Source: Sporocytophaga sp.
GTDB lineage: Bacteria > Bacteroidota > Bacteroidia > Cytophagales > Cytophagaceae
Direction of reading: 5' to 3'
Length of the DNA stretch: 64,000 nt
NCBI RefSeq assembly: GCF_017745095.1
Contig: NZ_JAGHZZ010000014.1
Coordinates: 49,502-113,501, forward strand
Below the pieces are notes generated by a model that worked only from the letters and a program-made list of their open reading frames with translations, was not told where the DNA came from and made no database searches. This document shows positions 36,830-46,425 of the stretch, one piece after another. Each line of letters begins with the position of its first letter. Positions within the stretch are counted from its first letter, which is position 1. The position numbers and the translations under genes were made by a program.

Positions 36830-37543
36830 TTATTTATGATAAATAGCAGGACATTTGACGCTGTAAAAGGTGTAGCTTACCGTTAAACCTGTGTAATAAT
36901 ACCAATCTGTTTTTAAAATATCCCCAGTTCTGCGGTAGTTTATAGTACCTTCCCTTACACCATCTAGGTAATCTGTAAATGTTTTTCTTGCCACAAACTC
37001 TCCGCCAAGATTCCAATGTTCACTCAACTGGAATTTGAAGCCGAGACCAATGGGAATTGCCACATTGAAAAAGCTATTCCCAGTACCAAGGTCTTGTTGA
37101 GTATTGAAAAATGCAATACCACCTGTAAAATATGGAGTAATCCTAGATGAGCTCTGAGCTTTTCTTGAATCTTTAGGAGCTCTGAAATTAAAAAAATTAT
37201 ATTCCAAAATAGCTGACACCTCGGTGAGATTATTTTTAAACTCACCCTGTCTGTAATTAGCAACAGGGTCTTTTGATTTCAATTCAGAACCATATATACC
37301 TCCAAAACTAAAAGCTCCCCTTAGGGCAACAACCGGGCTAAAATTAAGTCTGTAAAAAATCTCCGCCCCTGGACGATAGAATAGTGGATTGAATTTTCTT
37401 GCAAGTTCTCCTGTATAATTGAACCCTCCAGCTCCTAATCCAATTTCATGGACCTGAGCGTTAACATTAGCAACTGAAACTCCTATAAAGAGAAAAATAG
37501 CAGAAAGAATCCTTCCTGCTATTCTATTTTTTTTTCTATTCAA
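36830..37543 (-). CDS. DUF6089-type outer-membrane beta-barrel protein
   Basis: Unknown function. The 237-residue protein has a signal peptide ending NVNAQ, then EIGLGAGGFNYTGELARKFNP and YRPGAEIFYRLNFSP, the opening seen in DUF6089 proteins of Bacteroidetes, and alternating strands with aromatic girdles ending in VSYTFYSVKCP. The predicted structure is an eight- to ten-strand barrel similar to OmpA/PorT-like domains. It is 11 bases after a paralogue (37555-38499) with which it shares the start of the mature domain, the LSEHWNLGGEF/LSKQLDLAFEL strand and the KTFTDYLD/YTFTDYLD segment. Confidence 0.85.
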   Translation of the reverse strand: MNRKKNRIAGRILSAIFLFIGVSVANVNAQVHEIGLGAGGFNYTGELARKFNPLFYRPGAEIFYRLNFSPVVALRGAFSFGGIYGSELKSKDPVANYRQGEFKNNLTEVSAILEYNFFNFRAPKDSRKAQSSSRITPYFTGGIAFFNTQQDLGTGNSFFNVAIPIGLGFKFQLSEHWNLGGEFVARKTFTDYLDGVREGTINYRRTGDILKTDWYYYTGLTVSYTFYSVKCPAIYHK

Positions 37544-37554
37544 AGTTTTATTTT

Positions 37555-38499
37555 TTATCTGAACTTAGGACAAACAACTCTTGGAGGAATAATGTAAGTC
37601 AAATGAAAACCAGTTACAATATACCAGTCTTTATTCTTATCACCTCTTTGATCTCCTGGATTTGACACGCCTCTTATTCCAATCAATTTGCCATTTGAAT
37701 CAAATTGCAATCTTTCTTGTTCTCCAAGCTTTGCAAATAACTGTGGATCTCTACCAACTCCACCTTCCAGCGTTCTATTTGCCATTGCAGCTGCAAGATT
37801 TGTTTCAGGGTCTCCTTTATCTACATAATAAGAACTTACATCATCCAGATAATCTGTAAATGTATATCTCCATCCTAACTCAAATGCAAGATCTAGCTGT
37901 TTCGATAATTTATACCTCACACCTAAACCAAATGGAATTGCAACCTGATTTAAAGAATAAGATTTACCTTCTGTTTGCAATTTATTTAAAGCAACATATT
38001 TACCACCAAATGCATCAGGGCTTTGAGCTTTGGGATTATGATGAAAATATGCGATACCGATAAATCCATAAGGTGTAAAATCTGCACGTCTTACATATTT
38101 ACCTCTATGCCCGATCAGATCAATAACCGCATCTACTTTTACCTCAAGAATATCATTTCGCATTGAAAGATTTCTTGCTCTTCTGAAAAGATTTTTATCA
38201 GTATAGTTTGCACTTTTATCATCACTTCCTTTTATTCTCCCATAAGAAATAGCTCCTCTCAATGAAAATCTCGGATATAGCCTCGCTAGTCCTTCAATAC
38301 CAAAGTTGGGCCTTGTTAGCCTTATGCCTGGCCTGGCAAAACTTGGACCCGGATCCAATTCGCCCACGTAGTTCATTGCATTAAGTGTAACTCCAACACT
38401 ATAATAGCGATTTTTCTTATTGAACTCTTGGGCAAATGACTCCTCCTTGAAAAAGGAAACTAAAAATAATAAAAGTCCTAATTGTAATAACTTTTTCAT
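37555..38499 (-). CDS. DUF6089-type outer-membrane beta-barrel protein, larger paralogue
   Basis: Unknown function. The 314-residue protein has a signal peptide ending ESFAQ, then RYYSVGVTLNAMNYVGELDPGP and RPNFGIEGLARLYPRFSLRGAISYG. It shares the barrel pattern of the downstream copy but carries an extra loop around residues 215-275 (SYYVDKGDPETNLAAAMANR onward). Both precede uppS-bamA, so they may be co-expressed with outer-membrane assembly. A 16-base perfect palindrome lies 28 bases upstream of its start. Confidence 0.85.
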   Translation of the reverse strand: MKKLLQLGLLLFLVSFFKEESFAQEFNKKNRYYSVGVTLNAMNYVGELDPGPSFARPGIRLTRPNFGIEGLARLYPRFSLRGAISYGRIKGSDDKSANYTDKNLFRRARNLSMRNDILEVKVDAVIDLIGHRGKYVRRADFTPYGFIGIAYFHHNPKAQSPDAFGGKYVALNKLQTEGKSYSLNQVAIPFGLGVRYKLSKQLDLAFELGWRYTFTDYLDDVSSYYVDKGDPETNLAAAMANRTLEGGVGRDPQLFAKLGEQERLQFDSNGKLIGIRGVSNPGDQRGDKNKDWYIVTGFHLTYIIPPRVVCPKFR

Positions 38500-38526
38500 A
38501 TCCTATAAGAGTTTAAAACTCAATAA

Positions 38527-38542
38527 ATTTCTTGCAAGAAAT
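38527..38542. promoter_or_regulatory. 16-base perfect palindrome, possible operator
   Basis: ATTTCTTGCAAGAAAT is fully self-complementary and lies 28 bases before the DUF6089 start codon, in the place expected for an operator or promoter-overlapping site. AT-rich DNA yields such palindromes by chance, so this is tentative. Confidence 0.35.
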
Positions 38543-38608
38543 AAAATTAATTCGATTATTACGCTAAGTTAACAATTAAAGTCAAATTTTTCTTATTAAA
38601 ATAAAAAA

Positions 38609-39484
38609 TTAATTCCTTAAATCTAAACCCCAATTAAGCTTATTTCTAAGTGTCTGAAAATAATTATACCCTTCTAACTCAACAATTTTAGCTTTAAACC
38701 TCTCCCTTCTCACTGTCAATTTTGTTTTAACAGGTACTGATTTTGATCTGGAATCGAGTGAAATAAGAAAATTCTTATTTCTTGCTTCTATTTCAAAAGA
38801 AAGAACGCTGCTATCCGGAACAATCATTGGCCTTACATTAAGATTATGAGGACTAACCGGAGAAATGATAAAATTGTTTGTACTTGGCATAACTAAAGGT
38901 CCGCCACAACTTAGAGAATAGCCAGTGGAACCCGTGGGAGTTGAAATTATTAATCCGTCCGCCCAATAAGAATTTAAATATTCACCATTTATATAAGTAT
39001 GAACCACTATCATAGAAGAGATATCTCTCTTCAGTATAGCGAATTCATTCAGAGCAAAGTTCACACCATTAAATAGGTCAATATCTGAATCCAAATGAAT
39101 CAAAGTTCTTTCTTCAAATTTATAGGTATGTTTATAGATTGAATCTATTGCCTGTAAGATTTTTTCACGAGGAGTTGTAGCTAAAAATCCTAAACGCCCT
39201 GTATTGATTCCAAGAAGTGGTATTTGTTGAGGTCCGGCAAATGAGACAGATTCCAAAAAGGTTCCATCTCCTCCAATACTAAATAAAAAATCGGTTTCTT
39301 CTAATTCCTCATGGCGGCTATAAATATGGGCACTATTATATTTAATACCTACCTTATCGAGAAATCCTGAAAAATTCTTATAAACCTGAATTTCAGACTC
39401 CCTTGATTTAAGGTTATCAAACATTTCCTGGATGAAAGGAATAGCGTCATTATTGAAGGTTCTGCCGTGAATTGCAATTTTCAT
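38609..39484 (-). CDS. nadK: NAD kinase
   Basis: Phosphorylates NAD to NADP. The 291-residue protein has the GGDGTFLES motif, GINTGRLGFLA, and GSTGYSLSCGGPLVMP, the three conserved NadK blocks, in order. Length is usual. It follows the CBS protein with one base between the genes; in many Bacteroidetes nadK, CBS and pdxJ are neighbours, and pdxJ is found 3 kb away here, on the other strand. Confidence 0.96.
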   Translation of the reverse strand: MKIAIHGRTFNNDAIPFIQEMFDNLKSRESEIQVYKNFSGFLDKVGIKYNSAHIYSRHEELEETDFLFSIGGDGTFLESVSFAGPQQIPLLGINTGRLGFLATTPREKILQAIDSIYKHTYKFEERTLIHLDSDIDLFNGVNFALNEFAILKRDISSMIVVHTYINGEYLNSYWADGLIISTPTGSTGYSLSCGGPLVMPSTNNFIISPVSPHNLNVRPMIVPDSSVLSFEIEARNKNFLISLDSRSKSVPVKTKLTVRRERFKAKIVELEGYNYFQTLRNKLNWGLDLRN

Positions 39485-39485
39485 T

Positions 39486-40151
39486 CTAAATATTCAGATA
39501 CTTAAACAGTAAATCAAGTCTTTCTTTATCGTGACTTGTCAGTTCATTTTCCTGAAAATTAGCAATTATTTTATAATCATACCTTTCAAAAGTCGCAATA
39601 ATTCTTGTTAGGTCTGTTCTATTTAATTTGAGGGTGAGTTTTATTTTATTCGGATCTAATTCATCATTAGAAACAAATGAACTTAGTACTTTTGCATCAT
39701 TTGCTTCCACTAACCTGCTTATCTGAGACAATGAATAGTCTTTATCCTGCATAGAAAGCACGATGATCCCCCCAGGCCCTTGAGTTGCAAACATTTGAGC
39801 CATAGCAAACGAGGTTTCATTTACAGAAATTACGCCTACAAATTTTGAATCATCACTAACTACAGGTACAATTTGTAATTTATTTTTAGATGCCAACTTA
39901 ATAACATCATAAAAATGAGAAGACGGCTTTACCACCAACTCTTTATTAACCAACCTAATGTTTGAAATTGGCCCTGTGAAGTCATCTTTTTCATACAAAG
40001 CTTGTTCCTCGAGGAATCCTAAAAAATTATTATTCTCAACAACAGGCAATTGGGTTAACCTGAACTCTTCCATCCATTTCTTTGCTTTCTCTGCTGAATC
40101 AGAAACTTTCAATGGAGGAATCATCTGGTTTATTAGTTCTTCGGCAATCAT
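39486..40151 (-). CDS. CBS-domain protein
   Basis: Unknown function. The 221-residue protein carries a tandem CBS pair in residues 1-125 (LPVVENNNFLGFL and VPVVSDDSKFVGVIS are the two strand-turn motifs), which normally senses adenine nucleotides, followed by an ACT-like or helical C-terminal segment (DYSLSQISRLVEANDAKVLS, then KIIANFQENEL). The conserved link to nadK suggests a role tied to NAD(P) or B6 metabolism, but this is inference. Overlaps the upstream hydrolase by four bases. Confidence 0.87.
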   Translation of the reverse strand: MIAEELINQMIPPLKVSDSAEKAKKWMEEFRLTQLPVVENNNFLGFLEEQALYEKDDFTGPISNIRLVNKELVVKPSSHFYDVIKLASKNKLQIVPVVSDDSKFVGVISVNETSFAMAQMFATQGPGGIIVLSMQDKDYSLSQISRLVEANDAKVLSSFVSNDELDPNKIKLTLKLNRTDLTRIIATFERYDYKIIANFQENELTSHDKERLDLLFKYLNI

Positions 40152-40906
40152 ACAGTAGACTCCAGGAATTTGTGAACAAAAGCATTAAACTTTTCAGGAT
40201 TTTCCATCATTGGAGCATGTCCGCACTTATCGATAAATCTTAATTCAGAATTTTTAATTAATCGGTTGAACTCATGAGCTACAAATGGTGGTGTTATAGT
40301 ATCATTTAGCCCCCAGATTAACAGAGTCGGTATTTTAATATTTGGCACATCTTTCGCCATATTGTGTCTCTGTGCAGATTTTGCAAGGGCAACAATATTC
40401 ATACACTTAGGTATGCTTTTCGTAATATCAAAAACTTCTTTAATAAGCTCGTCAGTTGCAGTAGAAGGATTGTAAAAGGTATATTCCACCCTTTCCTTTA
40501 CATATTCATAACTACCTCTTTTGGGATATGACCCGCCCATTCCATTTTCAAACAACCCAGAGCTTCCTGTCAAAACCAATCTTTTTACCTTTGATGAATT
40601 TTTCAAAGTATAATCAAGTCCTACATGTCCACCAAGTGAATTACCCAGTAAGGTTAAATCCGTTAACTGTTTGAAGTTGACAAACTTTTCTATAAAAGTC
40701 ACTAAACCTTCAACACTTGCAGACCTAACAGGCATTTCATAAATAGGCATTAAAGGAATTATGACTCTGTAGTTAGAAGTAAATTCTTTAACTACTCCCT
40801 CCCAATTGCTTAGCGCTCCAAAAAGCCCATGTAGCAGTAAAAGAACTTCGCCTTTACCTTCATCAATATATTTGAATTCTTTTTCTTGCTTAACTGTAAA
40901 AGTCAT
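40148..40906 (-). CDS. Alpha/beta hydrolase
   Basis: Alpha/beta-hydrolase-fold enzyme of unknown substrate. The 252 residues contain the oxyanion HGLFGALSNW, nucleophile elbow GNSLGG (Ser), acid residue in GLNDTITPP and catalytic His in KCGHAPMMENP, so the triad is intact. No signal peptide. Its ATGA overlap with the CBS gene and closeness to nadK suggest one transcription unit. Confidence 0.9.
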   Translation of the reverse strand: MTFTVKQEKEFKYIDEGKGEVLLLLHGLFGALSNWEGVVKEFTSNYRVIIPLMPIYEMPVRSASVEGLVTFIEKFVNFKQLTDLTLLGNSLGGHVGLDYTLKNSSKVKRLVLTGSSGLFENGMGGSYPKRGSYEYVKERVEYTFYNPSTATDELIKEVFDITKSIPKCMNIVALAKSAQRHNMAKDVPNIKIPTLLIWGLNDTITPPFVAHEFNRLIKNSELRFIDKCGHAPMMENPEKFNAFVHKFLESTV

Positions 40907-40958
40907 GATGTGAAGATGTAATTTTATTAACGTGCAAATTAAAACAAAGTTTGAAATA

Positions 40959-41531
40959 TTACTTTATCGTAAAGGACAAACTAAGCCAGTTTTGAATAAT
41001 TTTTTCACCATTTTCGGATAAAATTGCCTCCGGATGAAACTGAAACCCATAAATTGGGTAAGTTGTATGCCTTATCGCCATAATCTCATTATTCTTTGAT
41101 TCAGCTAGAACTTTCAGCGCTGGTGACAATTTTCCAAGAATTAAAGAATGGTATCGAACTATATTAAATTCATTATTAATATTTTCAAACACAGGATCCT
41201 TACACATTACTTTCAATAATGAAATCTTGCCATGCATAGGCTTACCCATTTTAACAATTTCAGAACCAAAAAAGTATCCGATTGCCTGATGACCAAGACA
41301 TATACCCAATATTGGCTTGAGCATCCAATATTTTTCAATGATTGAAAGAAGTAGTTGTTGGTCTTTGGGATTTCCTGGACCGGGAGATAAGACAATTCCC
41401 GAGAAAGAATTCAAAACTTCAAGATCATTAATTTCATCTATGCGTATGCATTTACATGCAACTCCCTGCTTTTGAAAAAGATGAAGAAGATTATAGGTAT
41501 ATGAATCTAAATTATCAATCAGTACTATCAA
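40959..41531 (-). CDS. pabA: Glutamine amidotransferase subunit of aminodeoxychorismate/anthranilate synthase
   Basis: Class I glutaminase that supplies ammonia to PabB or TrpE for folate or tryptophan synthesis. The 190-residue protein has VLSPGPGNP, the nucleophile in GICLGHQAIG, and the FQFHPEAILSENG His-Glu pair. PabA and TrpG cannot be separated by these motifs, and no chorismate-binding partner is in the window; amphibolic use is possible. Overlaps cvpA by four bases. Confidence 0.88.
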   Translation of the reverse strand: MIVLIDNLDSYTYNLLHLFQKQGVACKCIRIDEINDLEVLNSFSGIVLSPGPGNPKDQQLLLSIIEKYWMLKPILGICLGHQAIGYFFGSEIVKMGKPMHGKISLLKVMCKDPVFENINNEFNIVRYHSLILGKLSPALKVLAESKNNEIMAIRHTTYPIYGFQFHPEAILSENGEKIIQNWLSLSFTIK

Positions 41532-42058
41532 GCCTTTTGGTTTTCAAGTATCTTCTTTAATGCTGGAAATATATCCTGAAATGGAATTATATAGCTGACA
41601 ACATGGATTGCATTTGGTGCAAAAGAAGCGAGCACAGGGTAAGCAAATGATTTTTGCCCATATTTAGAAATAAACTCCAGCTTAGCTGCACTGGTCAACC
41701 AAATAAACATACTAATTATAAATGCAGTTTTTAAAACTCCCACAAATGCCCCCGCAGCACTGTCAAATGTACCAAGAAGTGTATAATCAAGTATTGATTT
41801 TAAGAATTTACCAAAAAAGTATATTCCGATAAAAACCAACAAAAAGATTATCGTAAATGTAACATAAGGAAGCATTTGGGGGAAATCTTTCATATATGGT
41901 TGCATCCAATTCATTCCTTCTTTGAGAAGTTTAAATGCAGACAACACTGCAATTATGAATGCAAGAAAAGTAACTATTTCCAATAACAGTCCTTTTTTAT
42001 ATCCAGCATATCCTCCCAGAGCGAGAATCAGAATAACTATTATATCAAAGATTTCCAC
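41528..42058 (-). CDS. cvpA: CvpA family membrane protein
   Basis: Four-helix inner-membrane protein of the colicin V production (CvpA) family, whose role is linked with envelope stress and purine metabolism in some bacteria but is not well defined. The 176 residues start with DIIVILILALGGYAGYKKGLL, matching the family's first helix and glycine-rich turn, and include DSAAGAFVGVLKTAFIISM before the last helix. It follows yqeY after eight bases. Confidence 0.87.
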   Translation of the reverse strand: MEIFDIIVILILALGGYAGYKKGLLLEIVTFLAFIIAVLSAFKLLKEGMNWMQPYMKDFPQMLPYVTFTIIFLLVFIGIYFFGKFLKSILDYTLLGTFDSAAGAFVGVLKTAFIISMFIWLTSAAKLEFISKYGQKSFAYPVLASFAPNAIHVVSYIIPFQDIFPALKKILENQKA

Positions 42059-42066
42059 TTTATTTC

Positions 42067-42519
42067 TTATTGACTCAACAATGATTTAACTAGTGCTGAA
42101 ACAACTTTATTATCTGCAGTTCCTGCAAAGGCTTTAGTTGCAGCGCCCATCACTTTACCCATATCTCCAGGGCCTTTGGCACCAACTTCAGCAATAATTT
42201 CTTTAAGTTTTTCAGCTATTTCATCTTCAGAAAGCTGCTTCGGCAAATATTTCTCGATTACTGCTAATTCATCAAGCTCAATTTTTTCTAAATCAGCTCT
42301 TCCCTGTCCGGCATAAACTTCGGCGGATTCTTTTCTTTGTTTTGCTGCTTTTGTTAAAAGCTTAATTTCAGCATCTGTAGAAACCTCTCCTTGAGCACCT
42401 TTATCAGTTTCTGCTAATAAAATAAGAGATTTTATACTTCTTAATGCACGCAATTCATCTTTGTTTTTTGCGAGCATTGCCGATTTTATATCAGCATCGA
42501 TTTTTTCTTTTAAACTCAT
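42067..42519 (-). CDS. yqeY: GatB/YqeY domain protein
   Basis: Stand-alone YqeY domain, related to the C-terminal tRNA-binding tail of GatB; function unsettled. The 150-residue protein has SLKEKIDADIKSAMLAKNKDELRALRSI, IEKYLPKQLSE and the GPGDMGKVMG segment that precedes the last helices, all standard for the family. A minus-strand TATTTTTG (matching TAnnTTTG) upstream could promote the yqeY-cvpA-pabA-hydrolase-CBS-nadK series. Confidence 0.92.
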   Translation of the reverse strand: MSLKEKIDADIKSAMLAKNKDELRALRSIKSLILLAETDKGAQGEVSTDAEIKLLTKAAKQRKESAEVYAGQGRADLEKIELDELAVIEKYLPKQLSEDEIAEKLKEIIAEVGAKGPGDMGKVMGAATKAFAGTADNKVVSALVKSLLSQ

Positions 42520-42596
42520 CTTTTGAAATTTAATAGAATATTGAATTTATTTGTCGTCAAAAATAGTCAAATTATTTTTCAGAAAAAGAAAAAACA

Positions 42597-43310
42597 ATGA
42601 CCCGCTTAAGTGTAAATGTAAATAAAATAGCCACATTGAGAAATTCCAGGGGAGGTAACAATCCCGATTTGATCCAAGTGGCTTTGGATTGTGAACGATT
42701 TGGAGCTCAAGGAATAACAGTTCACCCGCGACCAGACGAAAGACATATCAAATATGCGGACGTTTATGCTTTAAAGGAAGTGATTAAAACTGAATTTAAT
42801 ATCGAAGGGAATCCCGAAGGAAAATTTATTGACCTTGTAAAAGAAATTAAGCCCCATCAGGTAACCCTTGTGCCTGACCCTCCTGGAGCTATAACAAGCA
42901 ATGCAGGTTGGAATACAATAAAATATAAAGATTTTTTAAAAGAGGTGATCCGTGATTTTAAAGAATTTGGCATAAGAGTAAGTCTATTCGTAGATCCTTT
43001 AGAACAAATGGTTGAAGGAGCTGCAGAAGCTGGAGCTGACAGAGTGGAACTTTATACCGAACCTTATGCAAAAAACTTTTCAACGGATAAGGTGAAAGCT
43101 ATTTCCGAATATATAGTTGCTGCCCAGAAAGCTACTTCTCTTGGATTAGGACTTAATGCAGGACATGATCTTGATCTTAAAAATCTAAAATACCTTAAAG
43201 ACAATATCTCTAATCTTGATGAAGTATCTATAGGGCATGCACTCATTTGCGATGCTCTTTATTTTGGGTTGGAGAACACTATCCAAATGTATCTTAAAGA
43301 ATTAAAATAA
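42597..43310 (+). CDS. pdxJ: Pyridoxine 5'-phosphate synthase
   Basis: TIM-barrel enzyme condensing 3-amino-2-oxopropyl phosphate with deoxyxylulose 5-phosphate, last step of DXP-dependent vitamin B6 synthesis. The 237-residue protein has [45 protein letters not shown] and LNAGHDL, each a known PdxJ block. Full length. The hydrolase gene follows after three bases. Confidence 0.96.
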   Translation: MTRLSVNVNKIATLRNSRGGNNPDLIQVALDCERFGAQGITVHPRPDERHIKYADVYALKEVIKTEFNIEGNPEGKFIDLVKEIKPHQVTLVPDPPGAITSNAGWNTIKYKDFLKEVIRDFKEFGIRVSLFVDPLEQMVEGAAEAGADRVELYTEPYAKNFSTDKVKAISEYIVAAQKATSLGLGLNAGHDLDLKNLKYLKDNISNLDEVSIGHALICDALYFGLENTIQMYLKELK

Positions 43311-43313
43311 AGG

Positions 43314-44078
43314 ATGAAATTATATTATAAAGAACTAGGATCAGGAAAGCCTTTAATTCTGCTACATGGATTATTTGGCTCTTCTGACAATTTATATTCT
43401 GTTGCCAAGGAGTTGGCTAAAAAGTATAAAGTATTTGTTATAGATGAACGAAACCATGGCAATTCGCCTTGGAGTGATGTAATGAATTATGATGTGATTG
43501 CAGATGACATTAAAGAATTTATGGAAGATCATTCCATAGAGAATGCTTTGATAGTGGGGCATTCAATGGGAGGAAAAGCGAGTATGAAATTAGCTCAGAA
43601 ATATCCGCAATTGGTTAGAAAATTAGTCGTTTCTGATATTGCACCAAGATATTATGCGCCACACCACCAGACCATATTAGCAGGGCTGAATAACGTTAAC
43701 CTTGAAACACTTGAAAGCAGAACAGATGCTGATACTCAATTGGCAGCTCATATTAAAGACCTACCTACCAGACAATTTCTGTTAAAGAATCTGGGCAGAG
43801 ATGAAAATGGACAATTCAAATGGAAAATAAACCTGAGTGTAATCACAAAACAAATTGAATTTGTAGGTGCTGGAATTAATGATTCAGAAGTAATTAACAC
43901 ACCCACTCTATTTGTTAGAGGTGGCAAAAGTGATTATATAAAACTCACTGATGAACCAATTATTAAAAAGATATTCCCAAACTCAACGTTAAAAACAATT
44001 GAAGGCGCAAGCCACTGGATTCATGCTGAAAAACCAGCAGAATTTATCAATCTGATTCTTGAGTTTGATTCAGAATAA
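43314..44078 (+). CDS. YbfF-like alpha/beta hydrolase (esterase)
   Basis: Probable esterase similar in motif order to E. coli YbfF. The 254 residues contain LLHGLFGSSDNL, DERNHGNSPWS, the nucleophile elbow GHSMGGKASM, VRGGKSDYI (acid) and GASHWIHAEKP (His). Physiological substrate unknown. Three bases behind pdxJ. Its end overlaps the convergent DUF2905 gene by nine bases. Confidence 0.9.
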   Translation: MKLYYKELGSGKPLILLHGLFGSSDNLYSVAKELAKKYKVFVIDERNHGNSPWSDVMNYDVIADDIKEFMEDHSIENALIVGHSMGGKASMKLAQKYPQLVRKLVVSDIAPRYYAPHHQTILAGLNNVNLETLESRTDADTQLAAHIKDLPTRQFLLKNLGRDENGQFKWKINLSVITKQIEFVGAGINDSEVINTPTLFVRGGKSDYIKLTDEPIIKKIFPNSTLKTIEGASHWIHAEKPAEFINLILEFDSE

Positions 44079-44297
44079 TTTTCTTATGACGAACAGGATA
44101 AACGAAATAAGTATACTGAGTAAAATACTTGTAGCTAAGGGAAAATAGAATGACCAGTTTTTTCCTTTAATAGCAATGTCTCCTGGGAGTTTGCCAAGTA
44201 AAGGTATTTTATCAGAAAACAATAGTATCAACCCTATTACGATGAAAATTATACCAACTATAATTAATCCTTTTCCTAATCCTTGGAACTCACTCAT
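44070..44297 (-). CDS. DUF2905 family small membrane protein
   Basis: Unknown function. The 75-residue protein has two membrane helices (about 8-27 and 52-72) joined by a short loop with the family signature LLGKLPGDIAIKGKNWSFYFPL. Small proteins of this family are widespread in bacteria. It is single and convergent with the YbfF-like gene. Confidence 0.88.
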   Translation of the reverse strand: MSEFQGLGKGLIIVGIIFIVIGLILLFSDKIPLLGKLPGDIAIKGKNWSFYFPLATSILLSILISFILFVIRKLF

Positions 44298-44335
44298 TAG
44301 TTCAGCAGTTTAAATGATCAACAAATATAAATACA

Positions 44336-45064
44336 ATGTCGATTCCCGAATCTGAAACTTCAAAATTATATCTGATTCCCTCAGTACTGGCAGAAGGCAC
44401 GGCACTTCAGATGATGGCTCCGGCAATATTGGAAGTTATTAAAGAAACTGATTATTATTTTGCTGAAAATATTAAAACAGCAAGAAGATATATAAGTGAA
44501 CTAAAAACTGGGAGAAAAATAGAAGAGCTTATTTTTCATCAACTGGATAAAGATACCACCAAAGAAGAGGCTACTAAACTATTTGATACCGTTCCATCGG
44601 GTAAAAATATTGGTGTATTATCAGAAGCAGGCTGTCCCGGCATAGCCGACCCAGGAGCTATGGCTGTGGCAATTGCACATAAAAAAAAATGGGATGTAGT
44701 GCCCCTTCCAGGCCCATCATCAATCTTTATGGCATTAATGGCCTCAGGTTTCAATGGCCAGTATTTCTGCTTTAAAGGTTATCTTCCAATTGATAAAGAC
44801 CAAAAGATTAAGTCTTTTAAAGCCTTAGAGAGAGAGGCCTGGGATAAGAGAGCTACGCAGATAGTAATTGAAACACCTTATCGCAATAATAAATTTTTAG
44901 AAGATGTAATTTCAACGGGTAATCCTGAAACCCAACTTTGTATAGCTTGTGATATTACAGGACCTCAACAATTTATTCAGACAAAAAATCTGAATGAATG
45001 GAAAAAAAATTTACCTGATCTTAACAAAAAGCCCACAGTATTTCTATTTTTTGGAAGAAACTGA
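44336..45064 (+). CDS. RsmI-like SAM-dependent methyltransferase (tetrapyrrole methylase fold)
   Basis: Tetrapyrrole-methylase-fold enzyme of the RsmI type, probably a 16S rRNA or small-molecule methyltransferase. The 242-residue protein has IPSVLAEGT, ENIKTARRYI, the SEAGCPGIADPG loop and PLPGPSSIFMALMASGF, all RsmI/YraL-like. It is shorter than E. coli RsmI (286), lacking the C-terminal extension, as in the short form seen in Bacteroidetes. The exact target base is inferred only. Confidence 0.87.
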   Translation: MSIPESETSKLYLIPSVLAEGTALQMMAPAILEVIKETDYYFAENIKTARRYISELKTGRKIEELIFHQLDKDTTKEEATKLFDTVPSGKNIGVLSEAGCPGIADPGAMAVAIAHKKKWDVVPLPGPSSIFMALMASGFNGQYFCFKGYLPIDKDQKIKSFKALEREAWDKRATQIVIETPYRNNKFLEDVISTGNPETQLCIACDITGPQQFIQTKNLNEWKKNLPDLNKKPTVFLFFGRN

Positions 45065-45073
45065 TTAAGTTTT

Positions 45074-45102
45074 TTGTGTTATTGGATTTTAATTTAACTT
45101 TG
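45074..45102 (+). promoter_or_regulatory. metK promoter
   Basis: TTG at 45074-45076, an 18-base spacer, and TAACTTTG at 45095-45102 match the Bacteroidetes promoter consensus completely. The metK ATG is 45 bases downstream. I see no SAM-riboswitch fold in the short leader. Confidence 0.7.
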
Positions 45103-45147
45103 ATAATTAGTTATTCTTAAACAAGATACCTTTAAACCTAAAATATA

Positions 45148-46425
45148 ATGTCATACCTATTTACCTCAGAATCCGTGTCGGAAGGTCACCCTGATAAGGT
45201 TGCTGATCAGATTTCAGATGCAATCCTTGATGCAATCCTAGCTCAGGATCCAAATTCAAGAGTTGCTTGTGAAACGATGGTTACTACAGGACTAGTTGTA
45301 GTTGCCGGTGAAGTTACTACTAAGGCTACTATTGACACTCAGAATATCATTAGAGATACTATTAAGAAAATCGGGTATACCAAAGCCGAGTACATGTTTG
45401 AAGCAGACTCTTGTGGTATACTTACTGCACTTCACCAACAGTCTCCAGATATCGCACAAGGTGTTAATGAAGGCGAAGGTCTTGACAAAGATCAGGGAGC
45501 TGGTGATCAGGGAATGATGTTTGGCTATGCTACAACAGAAACTCCCGAATATATGCCGATGGCTTTGGCGTTTTCTCACAGATTGGTAAAAAAATTAGCT
45601 GAGATTAGAAAAAAAGGCAAGAAAATGACGTACCTACGTCCTGATGCAAAATCTCAAGTTACTATTGAGTATGGCGACAACGGTAAACCAAAGAGAGTGC
45701 ATACTATTGTAATTTCCACTCAGCACGATGATTTTGGAAAAGATGCTGATATGCTGAAATTGATCAAAAATGATATGGTCAATGAGGTTATCCCATCAGT
45801 GATTCCGAAAAAACTTATTGATAGTAAAACCATCTTCCATATCAATCCAACCGGTAAATTCGTAATTGGCGGACCTCACGGAGATTCAGGATTGACAGGA
45901 AGAAAAATTATTGTTGATACTTATGGCGGAAAAGGTGCACACGGTGGTGGAGCATTCTCTGGAAAAGATCCTTCTAAAGTTGACAGAAGTGCTGCATATG
46001 CGGCAAGGCACATTGCTAAAAACCTTGTTGCTGCAGGAGTTGCAGAAGAAATCCTTGTTCAGGTGGCTTACGCAATCGGAGTTTCAAAACCAGTTTCTTT
46101 AACTGTAAATACTTACGGTACTGCGAAAGTAAATATGACTGATGCACAGATCGCTTCTAAAGTATTGAATGTTTTTGACATGAGACCAAAAGCAATTGTT
46201 GAAAGATTAGGCCTTAAAAACCCTATTTTCTCTGAGACTGCAGCATACGGTCACATGGGAAGAGATCCATTTATAAAAGAGGTTGATCTTTCTTATGTGG
46301 AGCTAAAAGATGATGGCAAAAAGAAAACTGAGATCAAGAAAACTGTAAGTAAAAAAGTTGAATTCTTCACATGGGAAAAACTTGACCATGTAGAAGCTGT
46401 AAAGAAAGAATTCAAGATCAAGTAA
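45148..46425 (+). CDS. metK: S-adenosylmethionine synthetase
   Basis: Makes SAM from ATP and methionine; cytosolic tetramer. The 425-residue protein begins with [20 protein letters not shown], and has the [12 protein letters not shown] hexapeptide region, [20 protein letters not shown] and the P-loop-like [19 protein letters not shown]. It is about 40 residues longer than E. coli MetK, with a lysine-rich insert ([17 protein letters not shown]) near the C-terminus, as in other Bacteroidetes. A very strong terminator follows its stop codon immediately. Confidence 0.98.
   Translation: MSYLFTSESVSEGHPDKVADQISDAILDAILAQDPNSRVACETMVTTGLVVVAGEVTTKATIDTQNIIRDTIKKIGYTKAEYMFEADSCGILTALHQQSPDIAQGVNEGEGLDKDQGAGDQGMMFGYATTETPEYMPMALAFSHRLVKKLAEIRKKGKKMTYLRPDAKSQVTIEYGDNGKPKRVHTIVISTQHDDFGKDADMLKLIKNDMVNEVIPSVIPKKLIDSKTIFHINPTGKFVIGGPHGDSGLTGRKIIVDTYGGKGAHGGGAFSGKDPSKVDRSAAYAARHIAKNLVAAGVAEEILVQVAYAIGVSKPVSLTVNTYGTAKVNMTDAQIASKVLNVFDMRPKAIVERLGLKNPIFSETAAYGHMGRDPFIKEVDLSYVELKDDGKKKTEIKKTVSKKVEFFTWEKLDHVEAVKKEFKIK

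Noticed and set aside
45103..45147. SAM riboswitch before metK
   Set aside because: Only about 45 bases lie between the promoter and the ATG, too short for known SAM aptamers, and no paired core is seen.
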